In this document: positions 1 to 6,746 of the stretch, one piece after another
How the letters are laid out: the number at the start of each line of letters is the position of its first letter
How positions within the stretch are numbered: the stretch's first letter is position 1
NCBI GenBank assembly: GCA_023460255.1
Contig: JAEWQZ010000092.1
Coordinates: 1-9,516 of the forward strand
Source: Actinomycetes bacterium
GTDB taxonomy: Bacteria > Actinomycetota > Actinomycetes > Actinomycetales > Cellulomonadaceae
DNA: 9,516 nt
Direction: 5' to 3'
Translations under genes and position numbers: made by a program
The notes under the pieces: model-generated
What the model was told of the DNA's origin: nothing
The model's database searches: none
What the model saw: the letters and a program-made list of their open reading frames with translations, nothing else

Positions 1-216
1 GTCTCGCTCTGCGCGCCGCCGCTGGCGCGGCGCCTGGTGCGGACGGGCTCGCCCGCCCTGCCGGCGGTCGCCGCGGTCGGTGCGGCGATGGTGCTCGGCG
101 CGGACCTCGTCGCCCAGCACGCGATCCCAGGCGTGTCGGTGCCCACGGGGGTCGTCACGGGCGCCGTCGGCGCCCCCTACCTGCTCTGGCTGCTCGCGCG
201 AGGAGTGCGCTCATGA
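1..216 (+). CDS. FecCD-family iron-siderophore ABC permease, C-terminal fragment
   Basis: This is the last 71 codons of a membrane permease whose start lies left of the window. The visible protein ends with a hydrophobic helix rich in Ala, Val and Gly (about residues 20-40 of the fragment). It then has the segment PGVSVPTGVVTGAVGAPYLL and a short Leu-rich terminal helix ending LLARGVRS. The pattern P-x-G-V-x-T-x-x-x-G-A-P-x-x-x-x-L-L is typical of the C-terminus of FecCD/BtuC-type permeases, which carry ferric siderophores, haem or cobalamin across the cytoplasmic membrane. Its TGA at 214-216 overlaps the ATG of the following ATPase gene (ATGA), so the two are translationally coupled and probably form one transporter. 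The substrate cannot be told from this piece. Iron is inferred from the downstream binding protein and the iron box. Confidence 0.88.
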   Translation, partial: VSLCAPPLARRLVRTGSPALPAVAAVGAAMVLGADLVAQHAIPGVSVPTGVVTGAVGAPYLLWLLARGVRS

Positions 217-1091
217 CGACCGGACCGGCCCATCGCGCCCCCTCGCTCCGGGCGCGCGCCCTGCGCGCGGGCTACCCAGGCAGGGTCGTCGTCGACGGGC
301 TCGACCTGGCCGTCCCGCAGCGCGCCCTCACCGTCGTCATCGGGGCGAACGCGTGCGGCAAGTCCACGCTCCTGCGGACGTTGGCCCGGGCGCTGCGCCC
401 CCTCGGCGGGACCGTGCTCCTCGACGGGGCCGACGTGGCGACGGTGCCCTCGCGCAGGCTGGCGCGGGCGCTCGGCATGCTTCCGCAGGACCCGGTGGCC
501 CCGGAGGGCCTGCGGGTGGCCGACCTCGTCGGCCGGGGGCGCCACCCGCACCACGGGTGGTTCGAGCGGTGGAGCGCCCAGGACGACGAGGTGGTCGCCG
601 AGGCGCTGGCCGCGACCGGGACGACCGAGCTCGCGGACCGGCACGTCGACGAGCTCTCGGGTGGGCAGCGCCAGCGGGTCTGGATCGCGATGGCGCTCGC
701 GCAGGACCCGGACGTGCTGCTCCTGGACGAGCCGACGACGTTCCTCGACCTCACCCACCAGCTGGAGGTCCTCGACCTGCTGGCCGACCTCAACGCGGAG
801 CGCGGCACGACCATCGTCATGGTCCTGCACGACCTCAACCTCGCCGCGCGCTACGCGGACCACCTCGTCGTGATGGCCGACGGCGCGGTGCTGGCCGAGG
901 GGGGGCCGGCCGAGGTCATCACGCCGGAGGTGCTCCGGGCGGCCTTCCGGCTCGAGGCGCTCGTCGTCCCGGACCCGGTGACCGGTGCGCCGCTCATCGT
1001 GCCGCGCAGCCGGACCGGGACTCCGCGGGCCGTGCGCTCCGGGGGTGTCCGCCTGGTGGGCGGTGACCAGCAGCTGTCCGCCATCCAGTAA
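213..1091 (+). CDS. ABC transporter ATP-binding protein, iron-siderophore (FepC/FecE) type
   Basis: This 292-residue cytoplasmic ATPase powers the adjoining FecCD-type permease. All nucleotide-binding motifs are intact and in order: Walker A GANACGKST at residues 44-52, Q-loop Gln92 (LPQDP), signature LSGGQ at 148-152, Walker B LLLDEP at 169-174, D-loop FLD at 177-179 and the switch His206 (LHDLN). The segment LVGRGRHPHHGW after the Q-loop resembles the GRxPH stretch usual in the siderophore/cobalamin (FepC, FecE, FhuC) branch. A tail of roughly 30 residues follows the last conserved part, slightly longer than the usual 255-270-residue family members. The ATG at 213 overlaps the permease stop and has a good ribosome site, GAGGAG at 200-205, seven bases upstream. 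The stop codon at 1089-1091 lies inside the iron box that precedes the next gene. The ATPase fold is certain, but the substrate is inferred from neighbours. Confidence 0.95.
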   Translation: MTTGPAHRAPSLRARALRAGYPGRVVVDGLDLAVPQRALTVVIGANACGKSTLLRTLARALRPLGGTVLLDGADVATVPSRRLARALGMLPQDPVAPEGLRVADLVGRGRHPHHGWFERWSAQDDEVVAEALAATGTTELADRHVDELSGGQRQRVWIAMALAQDPDVLLLDEPTTFLDLTHQLEVLDLLADLNAERGTTIVMVLHDLNLAARYADHLVVMADGAVLAEGGPAEVITPEVLRAAFRLEALVVPDPVTGAPLIVPRSRTGTPRAVRSGGVRLVGGDQQLSAIQ

Positions 1092-1107
1092 GGTAAGGCT
1101 TACCTAA
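1089..1107. promoter_or_regulatory. DtxR/IdeR-like iron box before the siderophore-binding protein gene
   Basis: The 19-bp sequence TAAGGTAAGGCTTACCTAA is an inverted repeat centred on G1098 with eight of nine base pairs matching. Compared with the DtxR/IdeR consensus TTAGGTTAGSCTAACCTAA, as I know it, 16 of 19 positions agree. Its first three bases are the stop codon of the ATPase gene, and it ends 37 bases before the ATG of the binding-protein gene. In actinobacteria such sites bind the Fe(II)-loaded repressor, so the downstream gene is expected to be off in iron plenty and on in starvation. I could not place convincing -10 and -35 hexamers. A weak GTGACC at 1063-1068 is the best -35-like candidate. 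Confidence 0.82.
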
Positions 1108-1144
1108 TCAGCCAGCCGGTCGACCCGGCTTCCGAGAGGTCTCC

Positions 1145-2167
1145 ATGCGCCGTCACCGCAGCACGCCCGTCGCCGTCACGATCGCCGTCCTCGCCCTCGC
1201 CGGCTGTGCGGCCGCCGACTCCCCGTCCGGCACCTCCGAGCCCACGTCCGCGGGAGAGGCCGGCGGCGGCGCCGCGTTCCCGGTCACGATCGAGCACGCC
1301 TTCGGGGCGACGACGATCGAGGCCGAGCCCGAGCGCGTCGTGACGTGGGGTTGGGCGAGCGCCGATGCCGTGCTGGCCCTCGGCGTCGTGCCGGTGGCCA
1401 TCCCGTTCCAGGGGTACGGCGGGGACGAGAACGGGGTCCTGCCGTGGATCGCCGACGAGCTCGAGGAGCTCGGGGCGCCCACGCCCACCGTGCTGCCCGA
1501 CGCTGCGGAGGCGCCGATCGAGGCGATCGCGGCGGCCGAGCCCGATCTGATCCTCGCCCACTACTCCGGCCTGACCGCCGAGGAGTACGAGCTGCTCAGC
1601 GCGATCGCGCCGACCGTCGCGTACCCGGACCAGGCGTGGGCGACGCCGTGGCGTGACGTCGTGACGATCGCCGGCGAGGCGCTGGGTCGCGGCGAGCGCG
1701 CCGCGGAGGTGCTCGAGGAGATCGACGGCGCCGTCGCCGAGGCTGCCCAGGCCCACCCCGAGCTCGCGGGCGTCACCGTCGCGCAGGTGTGGGACACCGG
1801 TGACGCGTTCTACGTCTACACCCCGGCCGACCCGCGGGTGGAGTTCACCGAGGACCTCGGCATGGTGACGGCCCCCGCGGTGACCGACCTCGACACGGGG
1901 GAGTCGACGTTCTACTTCACGCTCAGCCACGAGCGGCTCGACGAGCTGAGCAGCGATGTCCTCATCGCTTACGCCGACACCCAGGACGCCCTGGACGCGT
2001 TCCTCGCCTCGGCGCCGGCGCAGACGATGGCGCAGGTGCGCGACGGGGCGGTCGCCGGGCTCGTGGGGCAGGCGTTCATCGCCTCGGTCTCGCCGCCCAC
2101 GGCGCTGTCCCTCACGTGGGGCCTGGAGGACTACGTGCAGGTGCTCGCGGAGACCGTCGCGCGCTGA
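1145..2167 (+). CDS. Iron-siderophore ABC transporter substrate-binding lipoprotein (FecB/FepB-like)
   Basis: This 340-residue lipoprotein is likely the extracellular receptor that captures a ferric siderophore for the permease and ATPase encoded just upstream. The N-terminus has basic residues (RRHR), a hydrophobic stretch and a lipobox LAGC with Cys21 as the predicted lipidated residue. A flexible Ser/Gly/Ala/Glu-rich linker follows at about 22-45. The mature part has the two-lobe helical-backbone binding-protein pattern: PERVVTWGWASADAVLALGVVPVAI (about 62-86), then AEPDLILAHYSGLTAEEYELLSAIAPTVAY (about 131-160), and a C-terminal lobe ending GLEDYVQVLAETVAR. The ATG is supported by GAGAGG at 1134-1139, five bases upstream, and by placing the signal peptide at the very N-terminus. 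The gene sits 53 bases behind the ATPase gene and directly behind an iron box, which supports iron as the cargo. The exact siderophore cannot be read from the sequence. Confidence 0.9.
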   Translation: MRRHRSTPVAVTIAVLALAGCAAADSPSGTSEPTSAGEAGGGAAFPVTIEHAFGATTIEAEPERVVTWGWASADAVLALGVVPVAIPFQGYGGDENGVLPWIADELEELGAPTPTVLPDAAEAPIEAIAAAEPDLILAHYSGLTAEEYELLSAIAPTVAYPDQAWATPWRDVVTIAGEALGRGERAAEVLEEIDGAVAEAAQAHPELAGVTVAQVWDTGDAFYVYTPADPRVEFTEDLGMVTAPAVTDLDTGESTFYFTLSHERLDELSSDVLIAYADTQDALDAFLASAPAQTMAQVRDGAVAGLVGQAFIASVSPPTALSLTWGLEDYVQVLAETVAR

Positions 2168-2184
2168 CCTCGCACCTCGCCCGG

Positions 2185-2214
2185 GGGTGCTGCGCCGCCG
2201 GCGGCGACGCGCCC
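2185..2214 (+). terminator. GC-rich hairpin without U-tract, possible terminator
   Basis: The hairpin lies 17 bases after the stop of the binding-protein gene. The RNA can form a six-pair outer stem (2185-2190 with 2209-2214, including one U-G pair), a two-by-two internal loop, and a five-pair inner stem (2193-2197 with 2202-2206) capped by CCGG. The core CGCCGCCGGCGGCG at 2193-2206 is a perfect palindrome. No T-run follows (the next bases are AGGAAATCG). It is therefore either an actinobacterial-type terminator lacking the U-tail, or an mRNA 3'-end stabiliser. Its position between the iron-uptake genes and the argC promoter fits an operon end. Confidence 0.5.
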
Positions 2215-2223
2215 AGGAAATCG

Positions 2224-2261
2224 ACCGCAGTGATATGCAGCCTCCTGTATAGTCATGCACC
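2224..2261. promoter_or_regulatory. Tandem ARG-box-like operator (ArgR binding site) upstream of argC
   Basis: Two ARG-box-like 18-bp units can be drawn at 2224-2241 and 2244-2261, two bases apart. The proximal core at 2246-2259, TGTATAGTCATGCA, fits the general ARG-box dyad TGnAT-N4-ATnCA completely. The distal core at 2226-2239, CGCAGTGATATGCA, keeps the right half (ATGCA) but only part of the left half. The two ATGCA half-sites start 20 bases apart, about two helical turns. Paired boxes separated by two or three bases are the known binding mode of hexameric ArgR. The likely regulator is encoded in the same operon (argR at 7690). The proximal box covers the -10 element, so repression by promoter occlusion is the simple expectation. 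Confidence 0.7.
2248..2253 (+). promoter_or_regulatory. -10 element TATAGT of the argC promoter
   Basis: TATAGT differs from the consensus TATAAT at one position and stands out in this GC-rich DNA. It ends eight bases before the argC ATG, which puts the expected transcription start at about 2260-2262, at or next to the A of the ATG. No clear -35 is found at the usual 16-18-base spacing. TCGACC at 2221-2226 resembles TTGACA, but the spacer would be 21 bases. The element lies wholly inside the proximal ARG-box core. Confidence 0.65.
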
Positions 2262-3305
2262 ATGGTGGTCAGGGTGGCGGTCGCAGGTGCCAGCGGCTAC
2301 GCGGGCGGTGAGGTCCTGCGTCTGCTCCTCGGGCACCCGGACGTCGAGATCGGCGCGCTGACCGCGCACGCCAGCGCGGGTGACCTCCTCGGCCGGCACC
2401 AGCCGCACCTGCGTGCGCTCGCCGCCCGGGAGATCCTCGACACCACCCCGCAGGCCCTGGCCGGCCACGACGTCGTCGTGCTCGCCCTGCCGCACGGCGC
2501 CTCGGGGGAGATCGCCGCGACCCTGCCCGACGACGTCCTGGTGCTCGACTGCGGCGCGGACCACCGGCTGACGGACCCCGCCGCGTGGGAGGCGTTCTAC
2601 GGCTCCGAGCATGCGGGGACGTGGCCGTACGGCATGCCCGAGCTCATCGTGGGCGGGGGCCGGCAGCGGGACACCCTGCGGGGGGCGCGGCGGGTCGCCG
2701 TCCCCGGGTGCAACGTCACCGCCGTCACCCTGGGGCTCCAGCCGGGGGTCGCCGCCGGCCTCGTCGACCCGACGGACGTCGTCGCCGTGCTCGCCGTCGG
2801 CTACTCCGGTGCGGGCAAGGCCCTCAAGCCCCACCTGCTCGCGAGCGAGGGGATCGGCTCGGCCGCCCCGTACGCCGTCGGCGGCACCCACCGGCACCTC
2901 CCCGAGATCGAGCAGAACCTGCTGGCGGCGGGGGCGGCGCAGGTGAGGGTCTCGTTCACGCCGGTGCTCGTGCCGATGTCCCGCGGCATCCTCGCGACGA
3001 CGACGGTGCCCCTCGCCGCGGGTGCGGACGCGGCAGCGGTGCGTGCCGCCTGGGCCGACGCGTACGCGGACGAGTCGTTCGTGGAGCTGCTCCCCGAGGG
3101 ACAGTGGCCCACGACGGCGGCGACCGTCGGGGCGAACACCGCGCTCGTCCAGGTCGCCGTGGACGCCAGGGCAGGCCGGGTCGTGACGGTCTGCGCGCTC
3201 GACAACCTCGTCAAGGGAACAGCTGGAGCCGCCGTGCAGTCGATGAACCTCGCCCTGGGACTGCCGGAGGACGCCGGCCTGACCACCACGGCGGTCGCCC
3301 CGTGA
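2262..3305 (+). CDS. argC: N-acetyl-gamma-glutamyl-phosphate reductase
   Basis: ArgC reduces N-acetylglutamyl-5-phosphate to N-acetylglutamate semialdehyde with NADPH, the third step of arginine synthesis. The 347-residue length is normal for the long (type 1) family. The N-terminal nucleotide-binding loop is GASGYAGGE at residues 9-17. The catalytic Cys150 lies in the diagnostic VPGCNVTA motif. The HRHLPEI motif at 210-216 carries the histidine(s) expected to take part in catalysis (His210 or His212). LDNLVKGTAGAAVQSMN near the C-terminus is also typical. The ATG at 2262 is the only start giving the standard MxxRVAVAGASGYAGGE beginning. There is no Shine-Dalgarno sequence before it, and the -10 spacing suggests a leaderless mRNA. 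It is the first gene of the arg operon, and its stop overlaps the argJ start (GTGA at 3302-3305). Confidence 0.97.
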   Translation: MVVRVAVAGASGYAGGEVLRLLLGHPDVEIGALTAHASAGDLLGRHQPHLRALAAREILDTTPQALAGHDVVVLALPHGASGEIAATLPDDVLVLDCGADHRLTDPAAWEAFYGSEHAGTWPYGMPELIVGGGRQRDTLRGARRVAVPGCNVTAVTLGLQPGVAAGLVDPTDVVAVLAVGYSGAGKALKPHLLASEGIGSAAPYAVGGTHRHLPEIEQNLLAAGAAQVRVSFTPVLVPMSRGILATTTVPLAAGADAAAVRAAWADAYADESFVELLPEGQWPTTAATVGANTALVQVAVDARAGRVVTVCALDNLVKGTAGAAVQSMNLALGLPEDAGLTTTAVAP

Positions 3306-4465
3306 GCGTCACCGCGCCAGGGGGCTTCCGGGCGGCCGGTGTCGCGGCAGGCATCCGGACCGGGGAAGGGCCGGACCTCGCCGTCGTCGTCAACGACGGT
3401 CCGCGGCAGGTCGTCGCCGGCGTGTTCACGAGCAACCGGGTGCAGGCGGCCCCCGTGCAGTGGTCACGGCAGGCGGTGGGCGACGGGATCGCGCACGCCG
3501 TGGTGCTCAACGCCGGAGGCGCGAACGCGTGCACCGGCCCGCTCGGCTTCCAGGACACCCACCGCACGGCCGAGCACGCCGCGGCCGCGCTCGGCTGCTC
3601 GCCGGGTGACGTCGTCGTGTGCTCCACCGGGCTCATCGGCGAACGGCTGCCGATGGACCGGGTGCTCGCCGGCGTGGACGCCGCGGTGGCGGGCCTGGCG
3701 GAGGACGGCGGCGCGGATGCCGCACGGGCGATCATGACGACCGACACGGTGCCGAAGACCGTGCACGTGGCGGGCGAGGGATGGTCCGTCGGCGGCATGG
3801 CCAAGGGTGCGGGGATGCTCGCCCCCGGCCTGGCGACCATGCTGTGCGTGCTCACCACCGACGCGGACGTCGACCCGGCGGAGGCGGAGGCGGCGCTGCG
3901 TCGGGCCACCCGGGTCACCTTCGATCGCGTCGACTCCGACGGCTGCATGTCGACCAACGACTCGGTGGTGCTGATGGCCTCCGGCGCGAGCGGTGTGCGG
4001 CCCGGCCAGGACGAGCTCCGGCGCGTCCTGGAGGAGGCGTGCGCCGGCCTGGCCCGGGCCCTGGTCGCCGACGCGGAGGGCGCCACCCACGACATCGCCG
4101 TCACCGTGCGCGGCGCGACCAGCGAGGACGCCGCCGTGGCGGTCGCCCGTGCGGTCACCCGGTCGAACCTCGTCAAGGCCGCCGTGTTCGGCAACGACCC
4201 CAACTGGGGGCGCATCCTCTCGGCCGTCGGCACCGTCCCCGTGGAGGTCGCCGCGTTCGAGGTCGACGACGTCGACGTCGAGGTCAACGGCGTCCTCGTG
4301 TGCAAGGGGGGCGCCGCCGACGAGCCGCGCGACCACGTGCGCATGGCCGGCCGCCGTGAGGTCCACGTCGTCGTCGACCTGCACGCCGGGGAAGCCGAGG
4401 CGACCGTGTGGACCAACGACCTCACCCACGACTACGTCCACGAGAACAGCGCGTACTCGACATGA
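3302..4465 (+). CDS. argJ: Glutamate N-acetyltransferase / ornithine acetyltransferase
   Basis: ArgJ moves the acetyl group from N-acetylornithine to glutamate. This releases ornithine and regenerates N-acetylglutamate in the cyclic pathway. Some ArgJ proteins also use acetyl-CoA, and the sequence alone does not settle which type this is. The 387-residue precursor is expected to cut itself before Thr179 in the APGLATML motif, giving alpha and beta chains with Thr179 as nucleophile. Other hallmarks are NACTG at 75-79, STGLIG at 108-113 (oxyanion-hole Thr-Gly), MTTDTVPK at 145-152, NLVKAAVFGNDPNWGRI, and the canonical C-terminus HDYVHENSAYST. The GTG at 3302 is chosen because it begins MSVTAPGGFRAAGVAAGI, the standard family start. 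The frame stays open far upstream inside argC, but that extension is not ArgJ-like. There is no clear ribosome site, so initiation probably relies on coupling to argC. Confidence 0.97.
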   Translation: MSVTAPGGFRAAGVAAGIRTGEGPDLAVVVNDGPRQVVAGVFTSNRVQAAPVQWSRQAVGDGIAHAVVLNAGGANACTGPLGFQDTHRTAEHAAAALGCSPGDVVVCSTGLIGERLPMDRVLAGVDAAVAGLAEDGGADAARAIMTTDTVPKTVHVAGEGWSVGGMAKGAGMLAPGLATMLCVLTTDADVDPAEAEAALRRATRVTFDRVDSDGCMSTNDSVVLMASGASGVRPGQDELRRVLEEACAGLARALVADAEGATHDIAVTVRGATSEDAAVAVARAVTRSNLVKAAVFGNDPNWGRILSAVGTVPVEVAAFEVDDVDVEVNGVLVCKGGAADEPRDHVRMAGRREVHVVVDLHAGEAEATVWTNDLTHDYVHENSAYST

Positions 4466-5502
4466 GCGACCAGACACCCCCCGCCCCGGAGGTCCGGGCC
4501 CACCAGATCCCCGCCGACGTGCTCGCCGGCGCGGTCGCCGACGCGCTCGCCGACGTCGACCCCGCCGACCTCGCGCCCGAGCAGAAGGCCCGGGTGCTCA
4601 TCGAGGCGCTGCCGTGGCTCGAGGAGTTCCGCGGTGCGCTGTTCGTCGTGAAGTACGGCGGCAACGCCATGGTGGACGAGCAGCTCAAGCGCGCCTTCGC
4701 CGAGGACATGGTGTTCCTGCGGCTCGTCGGCCTGCACCCCGTCGTCGTGCACGGCGGCGGACCCCAGATCTCCACGATGCTGGCCCGCCTGGGCATCGCC
4801 AGCGAGTTCCGTGGCGGCCTGCGGGTGACCACCCCGGAGAGCATGGACGTCGTCCGGATGGTGCTCACCGGGCAGGTGTCCCGCGAGCTCGTCGGGCTGA
4901 TCAACGCGCACGGGCCCTACGCGGTCGGCATGTCCGGCGAGGACGGCGGGCTCCTGCGGGCCAAGCGCCGGACGGCGACGGTGGACGGCCGGCCCGTCGA
5001 CGTCGGCCACGTCGGTGACGTCGTCGAGGTGGACCCGCGCGCCGTGCGCGACCTGCTCGACGCCGGCCGCATCCCCGTGGTCTCCACGGTGGCACCGGAC
5101 GTGGACGACACCACGCAGGTGCTCAACGTCAACGCGGACACCGCGGCCGCCGCCCTGGCGGTCGCCCTGGGCGCCCGCAAGCTCATCATCCTCACGGACG
5201 TGGAGGGCCTGTACACGCGCTGGCCCGACCGGACCTCCCTGGCCCGCCGGATCCGGGCCGGTGCGCTCGCCGCGCTGCTGCCGACCCTGGAGTCGGGCAT
5301 GGTGCCGAAGATGGAGGCGTGCCTGCGCGCGGTGCGCGGCGGGGTGCCGCAGGCCCACGTGGTGGACGGCCGGCAGGCGCACTCGGTGCTCACCGAGGTC
5401 TTCACGTCGCGCGGGGTGGGCACGATGGTGCTGCCCGACGACCTGAGCACCGGGACCTTCCCCGTGGTCCGGACCGACCCGACGCCGGGCGGCGCCGCAT
5501 GA
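4462..5502 (+). CDS. argB: Acetylglutamate kinase, N-terminally extended
   Basis: ArgB phosphorylates N-acetylglutamate with ATP and is the usual target of arginine feedback inhibition. With the ATG at 4462 the protein has 346 residues, longer than the usual 290-300. Key sites are Lys64 and Gly66-Gly67-Asn68 in VVKYGGNAM, HGGGP at 97-101, Arg121 in the FRGGLRVTT acetylglutamate-binding segment, NVNAD at 222-226, LTDVEGLYTRWPD around Asp246, and Lys283 in MVPKMEACLRAV. The helix QKARVLIEALPWLEEFRG at 41-58 corresponds to the N-terminal helix that links dimers into arginine-sensitive hexamers, so feedback inhibition is likely. About 32 extra Ala/Asp/Pro-rich residues precede it. The start is supported by the ATGA overlap with argJ. 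The other in-frame candidates, GTG at 4408 inside argJ and GTG at codon 20, are less attractive. No strong ribosome site is visible. Confidence 0.95.
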   Translation: MSDQTPPAPEVRAHQIPADVLAGAVADALADVDPADLAPEQKARVLIEALPWLEEFRGALFVVKYGGNAMVDEQLKRAFAEDMVFLRLVGLHPVVVHGGGPQISTMLARLGIASEFRGGLRVTTPESMDVVRMVLTGQVSRELVGLINAHGPYAVGMSGEDGGLLRAKRRTATVDGRPVDVGHVGDVVEVDPRAVRDLLDAGRIPVVSTVAPDVDDTTQVLNVNADTAAAALAVALGARKLIILTDVEGLYTRWPDRTSLARRIRAGALAALLPTLESGMVPKMEACLRAVRGGVPQAHVVDGRQAHSVLTEVFTSRGVGTMVLPDDLSTGTFPVVRTDPTPGGAA

Positions 5503-6746
5503 GCGCCGTGCAGCCTGTCGTCCCGGGCGAGCTGGCGGGGACGAGTGCCGAGTGGACCGAGCGCTACGGGCGGTCGGTGCTGAACGTCTTCGGCCCGCCC
5601 AAGGCCGTCCTCGTGCGCGGCGAGGGCGCCTACGTCTGGGACGCCGACGGCCGCCGCTACCTCGACCTGCTCGGCGGGATCGCCGTCAACGTCCTGGGCC
5701 ACGCCCACCCCACGTTGACGGCCGCGATCAGCGCCCAGCTCGGCACGCTGGGCCAGGTGTCGAACTTCTTCGCGAGCCCGCCGCAGGTCGCGCTCGCCGA
5801 GCGGTTGGTCGCGCTGGCCGGCGGCGGCCCGGCGGCCCGGGTCTTCTTCGCCAACTCCGGCACGGAGGCGAACGAGGCGGCGTTCAAGATGGCGCGGCGC
5901 ACCGGCCGCACGCGGATGCTCGCCCTGGAGGGCGCCTTCCACGGCCGCACCATGGGCGCGCTCGCCCTCACCCACAAGCCCGCCTACCGCGAGCCGTTCG
6001 AGCCGCTGCCCGGCGACGTGGAGTTCCTCCCGTTCGGTGACGCCGCCGCCCTCGAGGCGGCGGTGGGCGACGACGTGGCGGCGCTCGTCGTCGAGGTGGT
6101 GCAGGGCGAGGCGGGGGTCCGGTCGCTCCCCGCGGGATACCTCGCCCACGCCCGCCGGCTCACCGAGGAGGCCGGGGCGCTGCTCGTCGTCGACGAGGTG
6201 CAGACGGGCGTCGGGCGCACCGGCCGGTGGTTCGCGTTCCAGGACCCTGCCCTGGGCGGCGGCGTCCTGCCGGACGTCGTGACGCTCGCCAAGGGGCTCG
6301 GCGGCGGCATCCCGGTGGGTGCCGTGCTCGCCCTCACGGAGCGCGCGGCCGGCCTGCTGGGACCCGGTCAGCATGGCACGACCTTCGGCGGGAACCCCGT
6401 GGCGACTGCCGCGGCGTTGACGACGCTGGGTGTCATCGAGCGCGACGGGCTCCTGGCGCAGGTGCGCGGGACGAGCGCGCGCCTGGTCGCCGCCCTGCGG
6501 GCGGTGCCGTGCGTGCGCGAGGTGCGCGCGGCGGGGCTGCTCGTCGCCGTGGAGCTGTCGGCACCGGTCGCCGCGGACGTCGCGGAGCGCGCCCTGCGCG
6601 CCGGGTTCATCGTCAACCCCGTCACCCCGACGGCGCTGCGGCTCGCGCCCCCGCTGGTCGTCACCTGGGACCAGCTCGCCACCTTCGTCGACTTCCTGGC
6701 GGGGCTGCCCGCCGACCTCACGCCGCCTGACACGGAGGTGCTGTGA
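5499..6746 (+). CDS. argD: Acetylornithine aminotransferase
   Basis: ArgD is a pyridoxal-phosphate enzyme that converts N-acetylglutamate semialdehyde plus glutamate to N-acetylornithine. Homologues often also serve lysine synthesis as succinyldiaminopimelate aminotransferase. The 415-residue protein is a class III (fold type I) aminotransferase. It has the cofactor phosphate site SGTEAN at 120-125, AFHGRTMGAL with His148, and DEVQTGVGRTG with Asp232, which pairs with the ring nitrogen. The Schiff-base Lys265 lies in TLAKGLGGGIPVGA, and HGTTFGGNP is at 292-300. The N-terminal NVFGPPKAVLVRGEGAYVWDADGRRYLDLLGGIAVN is typical of ArgD. The ATG at 5499 overlaps the argB stop (ATGA). The frame stays open upstream inside argB but has no ArgD-like sequence there. 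Its TGA at 6744-6746 shares a base with the argF ATG. Confidence 0.96.
   Translation: MSAVQPVVPGELAGTSAEWTERYGRSVLNVFGPPKAVLVRGEGAYVWDADGRRYLDLLGGIAVNVLGHAHPTLTAAISAQLGTLGQVSNFFASPPQVALAERLVALAGGGPAARVFFANSGTEANEAAFKMARRTGRTRMLALEGAFHGRTMGALALTHKPAYREPFEPLPGDVEFLPFGDAAALEAAVGDDVAALVVEVVQGEAGVRSLPAGYLAHARRLTEEAGALLVVDEVQTGVGRTGRWFAFQDPALGGGVLPDVVTLAKGLGGGIPVGAVLALTERAAGLLGPGQHGTTFGGNPVATAAALTTLGVIERDGLLAQVRGTSARLVAALRAVPCVREVRAAGLLVAVELSAPVAADVAERALRAGFIVNPVTPTALRLAPPLVVTWDQLATFVDFLAGLPADLTPPDTEVL
6734..6738 (+). promoter_or_regulatory. Ribosome binding site GGAGG deciding the argF start
   Basis: GGAGG lies within the end of argD. Two adjacent in-frame starts follow, GTG at 6743 and ATG at 6746. 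The site is four bases from the GTG and seven from the ATG, so the ATG is favoured. It is the strongest ribosome site of the operon and may raise argF translation relative to the coupled-only genes. Confidence 0.7.

Noticed and set aside
2585..3301. Upstream in-frame extension of argJ starting inside argC
   Set aside because: The added residues are Arg/Gly-rich out-of-frame argC sequence. The GTG at 3302 gives the standard ArgJ N-terminus and the operon's typical four-base overlap.
4408..4461. GTG at 4408 as argB start
   Set aside because: It would extend ArgB into argJ with unrelated residues. The ATG at 4462 overlaps the argJ stop as ATGA and already gives a longer than usual protein.
4917..6374. 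Minus-strand open frame of 485 codons opposite argB and argD, and similar ones at 3211-4425, 3464-4477 and 6368-7747
   Set aside because: Each mirrors a certain + strand gene, has no recognisable motif and has no plausible ribosome site or neighbour relation. These are GC-driven shadow frames.
6743..6745. GTG directly before the argF ATG as the start
   Set aside because: It is only four bases from GGAGG. The ATG at 6746 has the better seven-base spacing and gives the usual MRHFLRDDDL start. The difference is one residue.
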